Shown here: positions 32,901 through 42,699 of the stretch, piece after piece
Position numbering within the stretch: the stretch's first letter is position 1
Layout of the letters: each line of letters opens with the position of its first letter
Origin: Microstegium vimineum
Taxonomy: Eukaryota > Streptophyta > Magnoliopsida > Poales > Poaceae
Direction: 5' to 3'
NCBI GenBank assembly: GCA_022036555.1
Contig: CM039130.1
Coordinates: forward strand, 13,531,840-13,595,839
Length of the DNA: 64,000 bases
Position numbers and translations under genes: made by a program
The notes under the pieces: model-generated
Seen by the model: the letters and a program-made list of their open reading frames with translations, nothing else
Told to the model about the DNA's origin: nothing
Database searches by the model: none

Positions 32901-34563
32901 TTGCCTGGAACAGGGCTTCGATGGAGACCCATAGAGCGCGGGCATCCTGTTCGGGTTCCATGGCGAGGTCGAGGGCGGCGTTGTCGACGGAGCCGTACAT
33001 CCAGCCGCGGAGGCAGGCGTCGGGCTGAGACCACGTGGGGTCAGCCGGACGTGCGTATGCCGTGCCATCGATGTGGCCGAGCAGCCCGTACTTGCCGCAG
33101 AGGGCAGTGAAGAACGCCTTCCACTTGGAGAAGTTCGGGCGCTCGAGGCTGAGCGCGATGGGAACGTGCTGCTTCACGTTGACGACGGCGTAGGCGGCGA
33201 AGACAGGAGCAGCGACGGAGTCCCCCATGGCGCCGGATGACTGGGAGCTGGTCGTGGAGGATGAAGTCGACGAGGACGTCATTGCTGCAGATCGGATCGC
33301 GCGGCCAAGGAGGCGGCGTGAGTGGAATCGCGCGGCGGCCTGGGTGATTGGCGGCGGCGCGACTGGACGCGCGCGGCGGCTGGGTGGAGCGGTGGCGGCG
33401 CGATCGTACGCGCGGCGGCCGGGTGGAGCGGTGGCGGCGCGATCGAACGCGCGGCAGCCAGGGACGGTGACGCGCGGCGGCCAGGGGTGGCGGCGCGAGT
33501 GGACGCGCGGCGGCCTGGGGCTGCGGCGTGGGTGGTGCGGTGGTGCACGTCCTCAGAGGACGCACGGGCGGAGGCGCGAGCGGAAGGAAGGATCGTGATT
33601 ACGTAGATACCGTAGAAACACCGCACACCCATAAAGGGGGGGTGACCTCATATATATATAGCCTGTATGGCTTGCAGTACATGTACAATTAACAGTATGG
33701 TACTAATCCTAGACAGGCTATGCTAAGGTTACACTATACAAGGCCAATGGGCCGGATGCCCATATGGGCTGTTACAATTATATTCTAACACTTTGTGACT
33801 GATGAAACCTCACATTTCTTTAGTCATCATTACTAGTGCTTGAAATATTCTTGGGTGCATTTCTGACCAGTTATCTAGCAATTATGTTGGATACAGCATG
33901 TTGATTTTCATAACATCATTCGTTGCATATTTGGATGGGCAATATGATTTTCTAAAACACCAATGCATTGCTTGTCGACAATTTATCACCCAAACTAAAA
34001 TGGGTGCTGCAACCAGGATGTCAAAATTCTGCTGATTTAACTACTGTTCACTTCACTGTATTTTTTCATAACAGTCGAAGTTACCAAGGTGTTAACCAGA
34101 TTATGGAAATTTACTTGCCTAATGTATTATATGCTTCAGATGCTACGCATTATAGCAAGTGGCTGTAATATATATTGCAGACTAGTAAGATTTGCTAGTG
34201 AATTGTTTGACCCTTGTTAGTGTGAACTTTTGACATGGGGTGAAAACTTTAGTGTAAGTATGATGCTGCTTTACATATGAAACATGATTCTATGCTAGTT
34301 TTACTAAATATAGCTGAAATATGTTGGTAAAACCTCATAGGTTTGTATCTTTGCATCACGTGTGTTGTTTACCTCTGTTTCATTTGTATGCCAGAAAACA
34401 TATAACCAATAGGTACTTTCTGGCTGGATATAGGAAGGCTTTGAATTTCCTTGAGAATGCAGTGGTCTAGATCTAACAAAGAAGTCTGACTCCACGTTCT
34501 CTTGGTCTATTTGCAGCCTTGTTTCAGATAATCAGGACAGCGACTAGCGGCGGGCTGGCCTGA
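26916..34563 (+). CDS. Stress-associated ER protein, RAMP4/SERP family (3 coding exons)
   Basis: Small tail-anchored ER protein that associates with the Sec61 translocon and is linked in animals to protection of new membrane proteins under stress. Coding exons: 26916-26918 (the ATG alone), 28268-28424, 34517-34563; the introns have GT...AG ends (26919-28267 and 28425-34516). The joined frame is 207 bases, giving 68 residues, the usual plant length. It opens with MTTSRRLADRKSAKFQKNI; TKRGSVPETTVKK and the hydrophobic anchor VGPIVLGFFVFVVIGSSLF (about 41-60) follow, ending TATSGGLA. All exons are intact. Intron 2 carries a 5.1-kb antisense Copia insertion (28695-33790); without it the intron would be about 1 kb. 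A C-rich 5' UTR precedes the ATG. Confidence 0.93.
28695..28874 (-). repeat. Copia 3' LTR (low-coordinate copy)
   Basis: 180 bp, plus-strand ends tgtagaaac and ttctaaca. Contains a short TA run (about 28734-28742). Confidence 0.9.
28887..32442 (-). pseudogene. Copia pol: protease, integrase, RT, RNase H (several breaks)
   Basis: Continues from gag on the minus strand. Protease motif WVMDNGATSHIS near 32140, where the usual Asp-Ser/Thr-Gly is Asp-Asn-Gly. Pre-integrase WHSRLGHP with CHACQLGKHVRLPF; integrase with VHCDVW and QADNGTEF. The third catalytic residue, normally Glu in NGKAER, reads NGKARR (about 31294) beside a TAG at 31309 (SA-stop-NGKA). RT with YGLKQAPKAWHQRF and YVDDIILTASS (about 29830); RNase H with DADWAGCPDSRSSTSGY, a TGA at about 29173 (AETC-stop-LRQL, normally Trp) and the end ADIMTKGLP near 28940. 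Other stops occur near 32440, 31940 and 30890. Not functional. Confidence 0.9.
32443..33282 (-). CDS. Copia gag
   Basis: 279 residues from 33282. It forms the element's particle. Shows the Copia gag features LSLERPNFSKWKAFFTALC near the start, then ALWVSIEALFQANKESRVVVLE and FHNLSQGDLSVDAYAQQMK. It ends in a Gly-rich tail instead of a CCHC knuckle. The frame ends at a TAA after GGGGRHQQ; the Gly/Gln-rich protein continues in frame after it, so this stop is probably a CAA-to-TAA change rather than the natural end of gag. Confidence 0.85.
   Translation of the reverse strand: MTSSSTSSSTTSSQSSGAMGDSVAAPVFAAYAVVNVKQHVPIALSLERPNFSKWKAFFTALCGKYGLLGHIDGTAYARPADPTWSQPDACLRGWMYGSVDNAALDLAMEPEQDARALWVSIEALFQANKESRVVVLEQEFHNLSQGDLSVDAYAQQMKRTADALREVGHTISPAQLVLNLLRGLNPRFANTADIISNTSPLPDFKSATNMLRVKELRLGNEGKADSASAMTASTTPSCTSLSCQSTPSTSTYRGGGGKGKGGRGGNGGGGSGGGGRHQQ
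33611..33790 (-). repeat. Copia 5' LTR (high-coordinate copy)
   Basis: 180 bp, starts cgtagaaac (first base changed from t) and ends ttctaaca. The inner side leads to ggtatc, the start of the primer-binding site on the minus strand. Confidence 0.9.
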
Positions 34564-35152
34564 ATTCACTGAGCTAAAGTCAGAAATTTATCCGTTCGGG
34601 AGCTGGGAGGCAGTATCTGTATTCTGTAGCAAACTTGTTCCTGGGTTATATATCATGTAGTGCGAATATCACTGTTGTTTTGTTTGGAGTATCAAAAGAG
34701 TTTAAACTGGTGTTGGAACCGTGCACAGGCTGAAAGTTTTAAAACAGTATGAGAGAAACCTTTTAATCTTTGATCTGAAGAAGAGTGGCTCTGCCATTCC
34801 CGAGTTGGATGATTTCTCTTTTTCTGCGTCTATGGTGCCTGCGTCTAGTGTGCGGCGATCTTCATGGGTCAGCGGATTCCCATCTGGCATAAGGTGATGA
34901 GCTACTGATTCCTGAAGCCGTGGTGTACGGCGAATCAACAACGATTAACGATCCCATGCATGTCCGGATCACGCAGGATCGATAAATTATTACTGGTACT
35001 TCCGTACATGGATTCTTTCTCCGGTTAGTCCAACAAAGGCAGGCTGGAATGATGGCAATGAAATTTGGCAGCATCTTTTCTTTCGGGCACGAACGGGTGC
35101 GTCCGTGGGCAGCAAAATATCTCCCTCTGAGCATCGCACTGTGAAGCATATC

Positions 35153-35154
<2 letters not shown>
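34564..35154 (+). other. SERP 3' UTR and downstream
   Basis: Roughly the first 150 bases are probable 3' UTR. No further gene is seen. Confidence 0.4.

Positions 35155-35190
<36 letters not shown>
35155..35190. repeat. Run of 36 A
   Basis: An uninterrupted A run. It could be the tail of an old retroposed copy, but upstream sequence shows no recognisable mRNA, SINE or LINE and no flanking duplication, so it is left as a homopolymer. Confidence 0.95.
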
Positions 35191-35191
<1 letters not shown>

Positions 35192-35607
35192 ACTGAAACA
35201 ATTCATGGTTTCTGCCTTTCTGGGTATCAGCATGAGCAGAGTACCAAGACTTTTTTCGGCGCTGCTCACATTGTGGCCAGTCTAATATGCTGTTCAGCTG
35301 TTGCGTTCCCTCAATAGCAATGGCAAAAGGACTGACGGTCCCGTCAGATTTGCAAGGTAGCGCGCTCGAAATATCCAAGATTTGCTTCGAGGAACGACGA
35401 TGCTTCGTCCTTGCGTGCTGTACGCACAGAAGGAAACGTAGAAAAAACATGGAAAATGTGTGTACGTGACCAAGGAAATGTACTTGGGCATTTTTTTATA
35501 GAAAGATTATGGAAAAAGTGTCACATGCAGTCCATTCGTACTTTCGTTCAGCCAGGTTGCAGTCAGGCAATAATAATCCGAGCCCACACCTAAATAATAA
35601 TTTTATC
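35191..35607. other. No gene seen
   Basis: Unremarkable sequence; no conserved frame or repeat end identified. Confidence 0.4.
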
Positions 35608-35609
35608 TA

Positions 35610-35846
35610 CTCCTCATTCTAAATTATAAGCTATTATAACTTTTTTAAGAGTCAAACCATTTTAAATTTAATAAAAATATAGAAACAATATAAAATTGTA
35701 TGACATCAAACATATATACATAAAAATATAATTAATATACAGTCAAAAAAAATAATTAATAAAGAATTTGATCATACTCATTTAACATCATAAATATTTT
35801 GACTTCTCTAATAAAGTTAGAAAAACTTGTAATATGAAATGGAGAG
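35610..35846. mobile_element. Stowaway-like MITE, about 237 bp
   Basis: Left end ctcctcattctaaattataag pairs with the reverse complement of the right end, ctctccatttcatattacaag, around an AT-rich core; TA precedes the left end (35608-35609). Right TA is not preserved. Confidence 0.6.
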
Positions 35847-37078
35847 AACAATTAACACGTTTGTACAAATGTAGCATCCTAGCAACTGTCTGTAACAGGT
35901 TCATAAATCCCTTCTTACACCATATCGGCCTCTTTTTCCGACAAAGGGAAAACAAAGGAGTTTTGGAGGATTTGAATCACAGTGAAAATTTTCCTATATA
36001 CTTATAATATCTTAAGAAAGGATTGAGCTCCGGAACAAACTGAGACGGCAGGAGTAGGCATTTTCTGGTAGTTGTATTGAGAGTTGAGACGTACGCTAGA
36101 ATCCGTTTCATAAAAAAAAGATTGATTTCTGTGATTCTGTTACTCATTAAACTCCTGCATTTTTCTTATGCTCCATATAAACCATCTTTGGTTTGTGTGT
36201 TTCACGGTTCCATACGATATTCGTGATGCAATTTTGGTTCGTTAGGTTCCTTGTGTAGTTGTGTTGGAATTTTCTAAGATGAGCTCGAGTCTTTGACTCA
36301 GTAGAGACATATTATTAGATTCTTGTCTAATTACTCTCCCAACAGTAGACCCTTGTTTATCGACAGTGGTCTTCCCCAATCTTAAGATCTGCGGTCTAGT
36401 CTCGTGGAAGTGCTAACATATGCATATTTATTCATACGAGTCGTGTGTATTTAGTTAATTATAAGTATGTATGTTTGTAAAAAAATTGGATTGCCATTTT
36501 ATTTGGCAGAAGGCTAGCCAACACTTGTTTCTTTCTCTTCCAAACTCGATTTTGGGCCATTCGATCTCTTCATCCAACGCCTCACACTCCTTTCTTCTAC
36601 CAAGCCCACTATTTATCTCCCCTCTCGCTCACGCTGCCGCCCACCACCCCCACTGTGGCCTCCCTCTCCTCCTCCCCTACCCTCCCGTTTTTTTCTCCAA
36701 CTCCGGTGAACGGACGTGATGCCTCCACCCTGACCTAATCTGGTCGCCTCCATTGCTGTCAGGGTCACCGTCTAGCTAGCCGGCACCTTATAAGCCTGCC
36801 AAAGTTGGAGAAGAAGAGGGGTGGCCGGAACCCTAGCCGATGCGCCGAAGAGGAGGACAAACCGTCTTCCTCGCCTCTGTCACCGTTGTCACTAGAGGAG
36901 GAGCACATGCATATCGGGTGTTGGAGATGGAGAAAACACACGATTGTTGTTAGCATTTCTCATTTATTTCTATATTTTTCCTATTCATTTCTAGAATATG
37001 GATTCCAATCAAATCTTTCAGTTAATGTTTGTCATTGCTATCTCAACTTGGCATCCATTTATTATTAGTAAAATAATT
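35847..37078. other. Intergenic, no gene seen
   Basis: Contains a C/T-rich block (36585-36700) and a GAAGAGG-rich block (36810-36910). These give random open frames without family features. No RNA gene or clear element end. Confidence 0.45.
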
Positions 37079-37374
37079 AAAATTAGCCTCCAACAGTTTG
37101 ACAAAACAACTTGGCATCAATATCAACTTGCATATCTCCCCTTTTTAGCAAATATGCCAACCGGAGGCAGCTTGACATCACCTCTTCTCCCGCTGCCATT
37201 CTTCTCTCGAAAAAAAGAAAGTCTTATGTGCCTCTTTTTTCATTTTGACAAGTCCAAGATAACAAACTATTGGAGAGAAATTGCTTTTTTACTTGATATA
37301 TTATTTTAAAAGTTGACAAAACAGAAGATTTGTGAAGCAAATAACAAACTCTTGGAGATACTCTTACCAGAGAT
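37079..37374. mobile_element. MITE candidate, Harbinger-type ends
   Basis: Left gcctccaacagtttgac and, in reverse complement, right tatctccaagagtttgtta are similar and of the 'ctccaa' type; the inside repeats ttgacaaaaca. Weak ends, no confirmed target duplication. Confidence 0.35.
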
Positions 37375-38590
37375 TAGTCTTTCCACATCGGTATCCACCG
37401 TTAGTCATACACTGATGTAAACCATGTCCAAATAAACTTGAGTCACGCAATGTGTCCAGTTGCTTTCTGGCTGCTATAAAACCATGCCCACGACGTGTAT
37501 ACTTACTTATACATCTTCTAATTTGACTCTAAACACGTCAAAGTTACAGCTTCCAATTCCATTATCGTACTTCTGTGAACGTGTTCGTTTTGTATACAAC
37601 TTATCTTTTTCTTCTTTTTCTTCTTGCGTGGTAGATACAAGAGCTACTGCTGTGGCGAATAAAAACACAGCACACATGCATGTGTGCTTGAGATGTCATT
37701 CGTCAGACACGGCGTAACGCATCAGCGTCAGTGGTATGATTGATCTGCATGTGCAACCCAACGGCATAAGGTATCTTGACTCTCGAGGAGATCCAAGCAG
37801 AGTTGGACTTTGCATCGGGGACGAATAATCATATGCATGGACAGGGCTGCATCAACCGTAGGGATATGAAAAGGGCACTTTATCAGGACTAGTTTCGAAA
37901 ATAAACCTAAAGAAGCCAATCTATGCATCATACTTATAAGAGCCCAATAAATGCCTTTTCCGTCATAAGCACTCACTCATCAAACATACTGTACAGAACA
38001 TGGTGCTTCAAGTTTTAATCAAATTTATTTGTTGTATAGTTATCCTAGATCAAATTATTTTAAAATTAACAAAATTTAAATAAAAAAAGAACATGGATAT
38101 TTATTACATCAAACTATGTCGGTGGGTACACTATGAAATATATTTATAATGTACTTGGATTTCATAAACATTATTATCCTTTTAAGTTGGGCAAACTTGA
38201 GATGACTTACTTATGGGCGATCTTAGGAATTGATATGTTTTGATATGGATGATTACAAAAAAATTGATTTATTTTGAGATGCGAGAGAATACTAATAAAC
38301 TTTAGATAAGTAACAATTTGTCATGATACCAAAAACAAGCCTATCTCTAAAATATGTTTGAAACACTTTAGAACTAGTTTGGTGGATGTATCGTATTCAC
38401 CTGAATCTATATGTCAATATGTTGAAGAATAAATTGAGGTCGAACCTAAAATTTATTTTCATCCTTATCTATTACAACAACACATATGAATTGAGATGAA
38501 TATAAGTACATCTAAACCAAATCTAACTGTTTGTTTAGATACACTTGTATCTCTATATCTGCATCGAAGTAGATCAGAGAGCATTATAAG
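37375..38590. other. Intergenic, no gene seen
   Basis: AT-rich in the second half. A pair of inverted phrases (actagtttggtgg near 38373 and ccaaatctaactg near 38517) might bound another small MITE; too weak to call. Confidence 0.4.
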
Positions 38591-38860
38591 ACCTTATTCG
38601 TTTGCAAAGGATTTAATCCAGGAGGTAATTCATTCGGGTCAGGAATGAGCGTGAATCCGTCTTTGACACTCATTCGAGCTCAGGATTAATTCTAGAAGGT
38701 CCGGTTTCATTTCGGATCATGTATACAAGAAAAAGAGAAATAAATTTTTGTTTCGATCGGTTTTCATTCCAGACTAACATAAAACAAATACATATTTTGT
38801 CACAACAATCCATCCGAAATGTCACTAGAATGGATCGTTCCGATGAAAACAACCAAGCCC
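38591..38860. mobile_element. MITE candidate, about 270 bp
   Basis: Left end accttattcgtttgcaaagg and reverse-complemented right end gggcttggttgttttcatcg are of the 'GGCCTTGTTCGTTTG' kind common in grass MITEs. Partial match and unclear duplication, so superfamily is open. Confidence 0.45.
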
Positions 38861-39076
38861 TAGTCAGTTTAATTTCCATACGCCGGATCCCCGTGGGCAC
38901 ACAAGCATCCAACAGCTCAAGGTCACGCGCATATCCACGCCTGACGTGTCGTGTATTGCCACGTCATCCACCGGCGTGCGCGATGGGTCTCCCGTCTCCG
39001 GTCCCCGGATAAGTACTGTACATTGCTGTTGCGAACACACTGGGTCGTCCGGGTCACTCTGCAGCTTGAACCAGCC

Positions 39077-40742
39077 ATGGCGCACCGGGCAGACGCCGTG
39101 GCGCCGCTGCTTGCCAAGCCCGACGCCGTCGCCACGCCGCCGGCGAAGCGCAACAAGTACCCCTTCTTCTGCGCCGTGCTCGCCTCCATGACCTCCGTCC
39201 TCATGGGCTACAGTACGTATCACTCTCCCTCTCTGCTACGTAGATTGGTTACTCTGCATATATCCATCTGTGCACACACGCTGAACATGCACGGCGGCCG
39301 GCAGACGTCGCGGTGACGAGCGGCGCGCAGATCTTCATAGCGGAGGACCTCGGGGTGAGCGACGCGCAGATTGAGGTGCTCTCGGGTGTCATCAGCATCT
39401 TCTCGCTCGTCGGCGCGCTGCTTGCCGGCTGGACCTCAGACCGGCTCGGCCGTCGCCTCACCATCGTGCTCGCCAACGCCTTCTTCCTCGTCGGCCCGCT
39501 CGCCATGGCGCTCGCCGGCGGGTACGCCTTGCTCATGGTCGGCCGCTTCATCGCCGGCGTCGGCGTCGGGTTCGCGCTCGTCATCGCGCCCGTCTATGCT
39601 GCCGAGATCGCGCCGGCGTCCTCCCGAGGGCTCCTCACCTCACTTCCTGAGGTAACCTCTGCTGTAGTGCCGTGTGCCATGCCATGTCGCTGTGTTTTGT
39701 TTTTTCTTTTGCAAGTTCATCAGATTTTGCGGCAAATTGTAGTATTAATTTTCTATAAATGTCGCCTCTTTTTATTTTCTTTTTGAAGATTTTTATCAAC
39801 ACGGGGGTGATGCTGAGCTACGTGTCGAACCTCGCCTTCTCGGGGCTGCCGGTGCACCTGTCGTGGCGGGTGATGTTCGCGGTGGGCGTGGTGCCCACCG
39901 TGTTCCTGGCCGCCGGGGTGCTCACCATGCCGGAGTCGCCGCGGTGGCTGGCCATGAAGGGCCGGGTCGCCGAGGCGAAGGCCGTGCTCGACAAGACGTC
40001 GGACACGCCCGCCGAGGCCGAGCAGCGGCTGCTCGAGATCGAGGACGTCGTCACGAGCAGCGGCGACCGCGGCGGCGGCGTGTGGAAGGAGGTGGCGACG
40101 AAGGCCGGCGTGCGGCGCGTGCTGGCCATCGTGCTGACGCTGCAGTTCTTCCAGCAGGCGTCGGGCATCGATTCGGTGGTGCTGTACGGCCCGCGCGTGC
40201 TCGCCATGGCCGGCGTCACGTCCAACACCTTGCTCCTGAGCCTCAACGTCCTCTTCGGCGTCGCCAAGGCCGGCTCCATCCTCGTCGCCATGGCGCTGTC
40301 CGACCGCGTCGGGCGGCGCCCGCTCCTGCTGGTCAGCACGGGCGGCATGACGGCGACGCTGCTCGTCCTCGGCTCCCTGTTCGCGGCGTTCAAGGGGGCC
40401 AAGGACGACGCCGCGGTGGCCGCGGTGAGCGTGGCGGCCGTCGTGGCGTTCGTCGTCGCCTTCTCCGTCGGGTTGGGCCCGCTGGCGTGGGGGTACAGCT
40501 CCGAGATCCTGCCGCTCCAGCTGCGCGGGCAGGGCGCCGGGCTCGGCACCGCCATGAACCGGATCATGAGCGGCGTCGTCACCATGACCTTCATCTCGCT
40601 CTACCAGGGCATCACCATGGCCGGCGCGTTCTACCTCTACGCCGCCATCGCCGCCGCGTCGTTCGTCTTCGTCTACGCCTGCCTCCCGGAGACCAGGGGC
40701 CGGAGCCTCGAGGACATGGAGGAGCTCTTCCACACCAAGTGA
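39077..40742 (+). CDS. Polyol/monosaccharide transporter (PLT/PMT group), 3 exons
   Basis: Predicted 478-residue sugar-alcohol or sugar / proton symporter of the major facilitator superfamily, plasma membrane by family. Exons 39077-39212, 39305-39651 and 39789-40742, introns with GT...AG ends, joined frame 1437 bases. Motifs: SDRLGRRLTI (loop 2-3), PESPRWL (209-215), QQASGID (283-289), DRVGRRPLLL (333-342) and PETRGRSLED near the C-terminus, all of the PLT type. In helix 1 the usual GYD reads GYN (N46), so the Asp known to accept the proton in related transporters is Asn. Length is a little short for the group because of short termini and a short central loop. High GC at third positions. A tandem copy lies 4.8 kb downstream. 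Confidence 0.93.
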
Positions 40743-41339
40743 TTCACCATGTTCAATTTGATTCCGTGGCATTTTGCAGATTTATTTGCCATTGGTTGGA
40801 GCTGGTTTTCATCCACTTGGTCGTTAACGTGATGACACATGGGTGATGCCTATACAAATTGCAAGATTATTTTGAAATCAATTGTTTGAGCTGGGTCTTG
40901 ATGTAGGTCATCGAGATGGGAACAGATATGCATATACAATTGCAACATTGTAAATTGGAAATTTGGTGTTTATACCCTTATTTTAAAGTCTAATTGTGAT
41001 TTTACCCTTATTTTTTGCATTCTTTCTCCACAAGAGAGTAAGGAAATAAAAGATTTTTCTTCAAAAGACTGTTGCCTTCATGTTTCAGCCGGAACTATTA
41101 ATCGTGTATCCGTACTCCTATAAAATGCACCTATTCAGCTAATCAGCTCCGTGGATGGAGTAGTATACCTCAACTCAAAATAGAAGTGCTATTTAAGATA
41201 AAATTCTATAGCCACCTCTAATAGGTGTATTTTACGGATATTCTATTCAGAGCCATTTTATGGATTAGCTGAATAGGTGCATTATATTATAAATTTAGTT
41301 AAATTTAAGTTCATTTAGTTTGTAAAACTTGTTGTCTCG
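40743..41339 (+). other. 3' flank of the transporter gene
   Basis: Probable 3' UTR then AT-rich sequence. Phrases around aataggtgcat and cctattcagctaat (41139 and 41270) are inverted to each other and may be ends of a small hairpin element. No gene. Confidence 0.35.
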
Positions 41340-41357
41340 ACCTTGTGGTAATGTTTC

Positions 41358-41853
41358 TTGGTTATTGTGTAGAGCTGCTTGGTGCTGAAGAAGCTAAGCG
41401 TCTTGCGGAGGAGAAAACTTGGTATTTGCTATTTCCGCAGCTTACCGGAGCAATGTTCGTCTTCAATTTGTAGACCTGCAGGGTAAGTTGGATTCTTACC
41501 ACAACAACTTCTGGACGTTGGCGCGGGAGATCGCTCCCGTGGTGCGATGTGTTGATGGCCGGACGCTAATTCCTGAACCTGTTGATCAGGCGACCATGGA
41601 TGGTGTGTTAACGAGGGTTCGCGGCATGTGGGGCAGACTTCGATCATTTACGACTTCGGCGGCACGGAGTGTGACTGCTCATGGCCTGGCTATGTTGCAA
41701 TCTCATTACTCGAAGCTTGAGCTTGGTCGCGTGGAGACCGGGTTCGCGTCAGGGACGTCGGATGAGGATGCGGATCGTGTCGAGGCAGATGCTGATCGTG
41801 TCGCGGAGATTGTAGCTAAGGACGTTGATCTGTTTGCTGCTGGACAGCAGTAG
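41358..41853 (+). pseudogene. C-terminal fragment of an antisense accessory gene of the Gypsy element
   Basis: The strand is opposite to the element's gag. A charged helix (GAEEAKRLAEEKT) is followed, after a frame change near 41420, by 144 open residues: AAYRSNVRLQFVDLQGKLD, ILAREIAP-like and VRGMWGRLRSF segments, ending DVDLFAAGQQ and TAG. It resembles the coiled-coil C-terminal portion of Tat accessory proteins. Upstream exons are not present. Function unknown. Confidence 0.55.
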
Positions 41854-42427
41854 TTTGTATCCCAGATACAAGGATTCGGACGTGTAAGTGAAAACTACAA
41901 AGCTGTAAAATATCCGGGCGGTGAGCTTTTGTTTCACTTGTATGTCCTGTCGTGCCTACTAAGTCGTGAGTCGTAGCGATGAATCGTTCGGCCCTGGCTT
42001 CCCTGTGGCCCAGATCGTAGAGTCCGGAGCTACTGCACGCGTAGGCGCCACGGGGATTACCAGGGGGGTAGGCTGCTAGCAACCTGCGGCGCAAAGGGTG
42101 AACAGCTCATGCACGCTTAGGGTGATGTTAGGGACAGAACCCTTTTCTGAGAGGCTCGATCGTGGCGTGACTAGGGCCTGTGGAGACCTTTCCTATAGAT
42201 GCTGGGCGCAAAGCCATGCTGCTTGTAGAGTCGTCGACCGTACCGTGGTCGTATACAGATTCTGGGCGCATATCCTCATCGCCTTCAACACAGGTGATGT
42301 TTCTCGGTTGTTGGAGAGATGCATCATCTGAGAGGTCTATCAATACGATCATAACGTATAGGGTAGTTACTTCTATGCGTTATGAAATTGATAGACCAAA
42401 TTTGAAGGTTTCCGGTTATGGTCAGGC

Positions 42428-42560
42428 TGTTTGGAGAACGCCGTAATGCGTTTGGAGGGGTCGTCGAACACTGTGGGAGTGTTTTGGAGAGGTCGTCGAA
42501 CGTCGTACGCGTTTTGCAGGAGTTGTCGAACGCCATAGGTGTTTTGCATGGGTCGAATTG
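42428..42560. repeat. Short tandem repeat, 30-31 bp unit, in the Gypsy 3' region
   Basis: About four to five degenerate copies with the core gtttggagnggtcgtcgaac (copies near 42428, 42449, 42480, 42510 and 42540). As in the larger element, the repeats lie between pol and accessory gene. Confidence 0.75.
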
Positions 42561-42699
42561 TATATGGGGTATAACAAAAAACATATCACTTTATTTATTT
42601 ATTGGGATAGAGAGTACAAATTTCATTGACCCGCTTCAAGTATCTGGACTATTTGTATTGCAGGAATCGTAGGCCTTCATGCGTAGTTGCGAGAGGGGC

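Larger units (their letters stand above)
28695..33790 (-). mobile_element. Ty1/Copia retrotransposon, 5.1 kb, antisense in SERP intron 2
   Basis: Two 180-bp LTRs (28695-28874, 33611-33790) enclose gag and pol on the minus strand, and ctttg flanks both sides (28690-28694, 33791-33795), a perfect 5-bp target duplication. On the coding strand the polypurine tract tgagggaggg precedes the LTR start tgttagaat; after the 5' LTR stands ggtatc, the start of the usual initiator-Met tRNA site. Short LTRs and 5-kb size fit the Ale/Retrofit branch. The LTRs differ at 8 of 180 positions by hand count (4.4 percent, about 1.7 million years at 1.3e-8). Confidence 0.92.

Noticed and set aside
33041..33632. Arg/Ala-rich frames on both strands next to the Copia gag
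   Set aside because: GC-rich repeats (GCGCGGCGGC...) of the element's 5' leader; no family match.
35155..35190. A36 as the tail of a processed pseudogene or SINE
   Set aside because: No recognisable transcript upstream and no flanking duplication.
36585..36956. C/T-rich and GAAGAGG-rich blocks with open frames as a gene
   Set aside because: Low-complexity composition, no start context, no domain, frames interrupted.
39753..40772. 339-residue minus-strand frame opposite the transporter
   Set aside because: His/Arg/Glu-rich mirror of GC-rich third positions; the plus strand encodes a full transporter.
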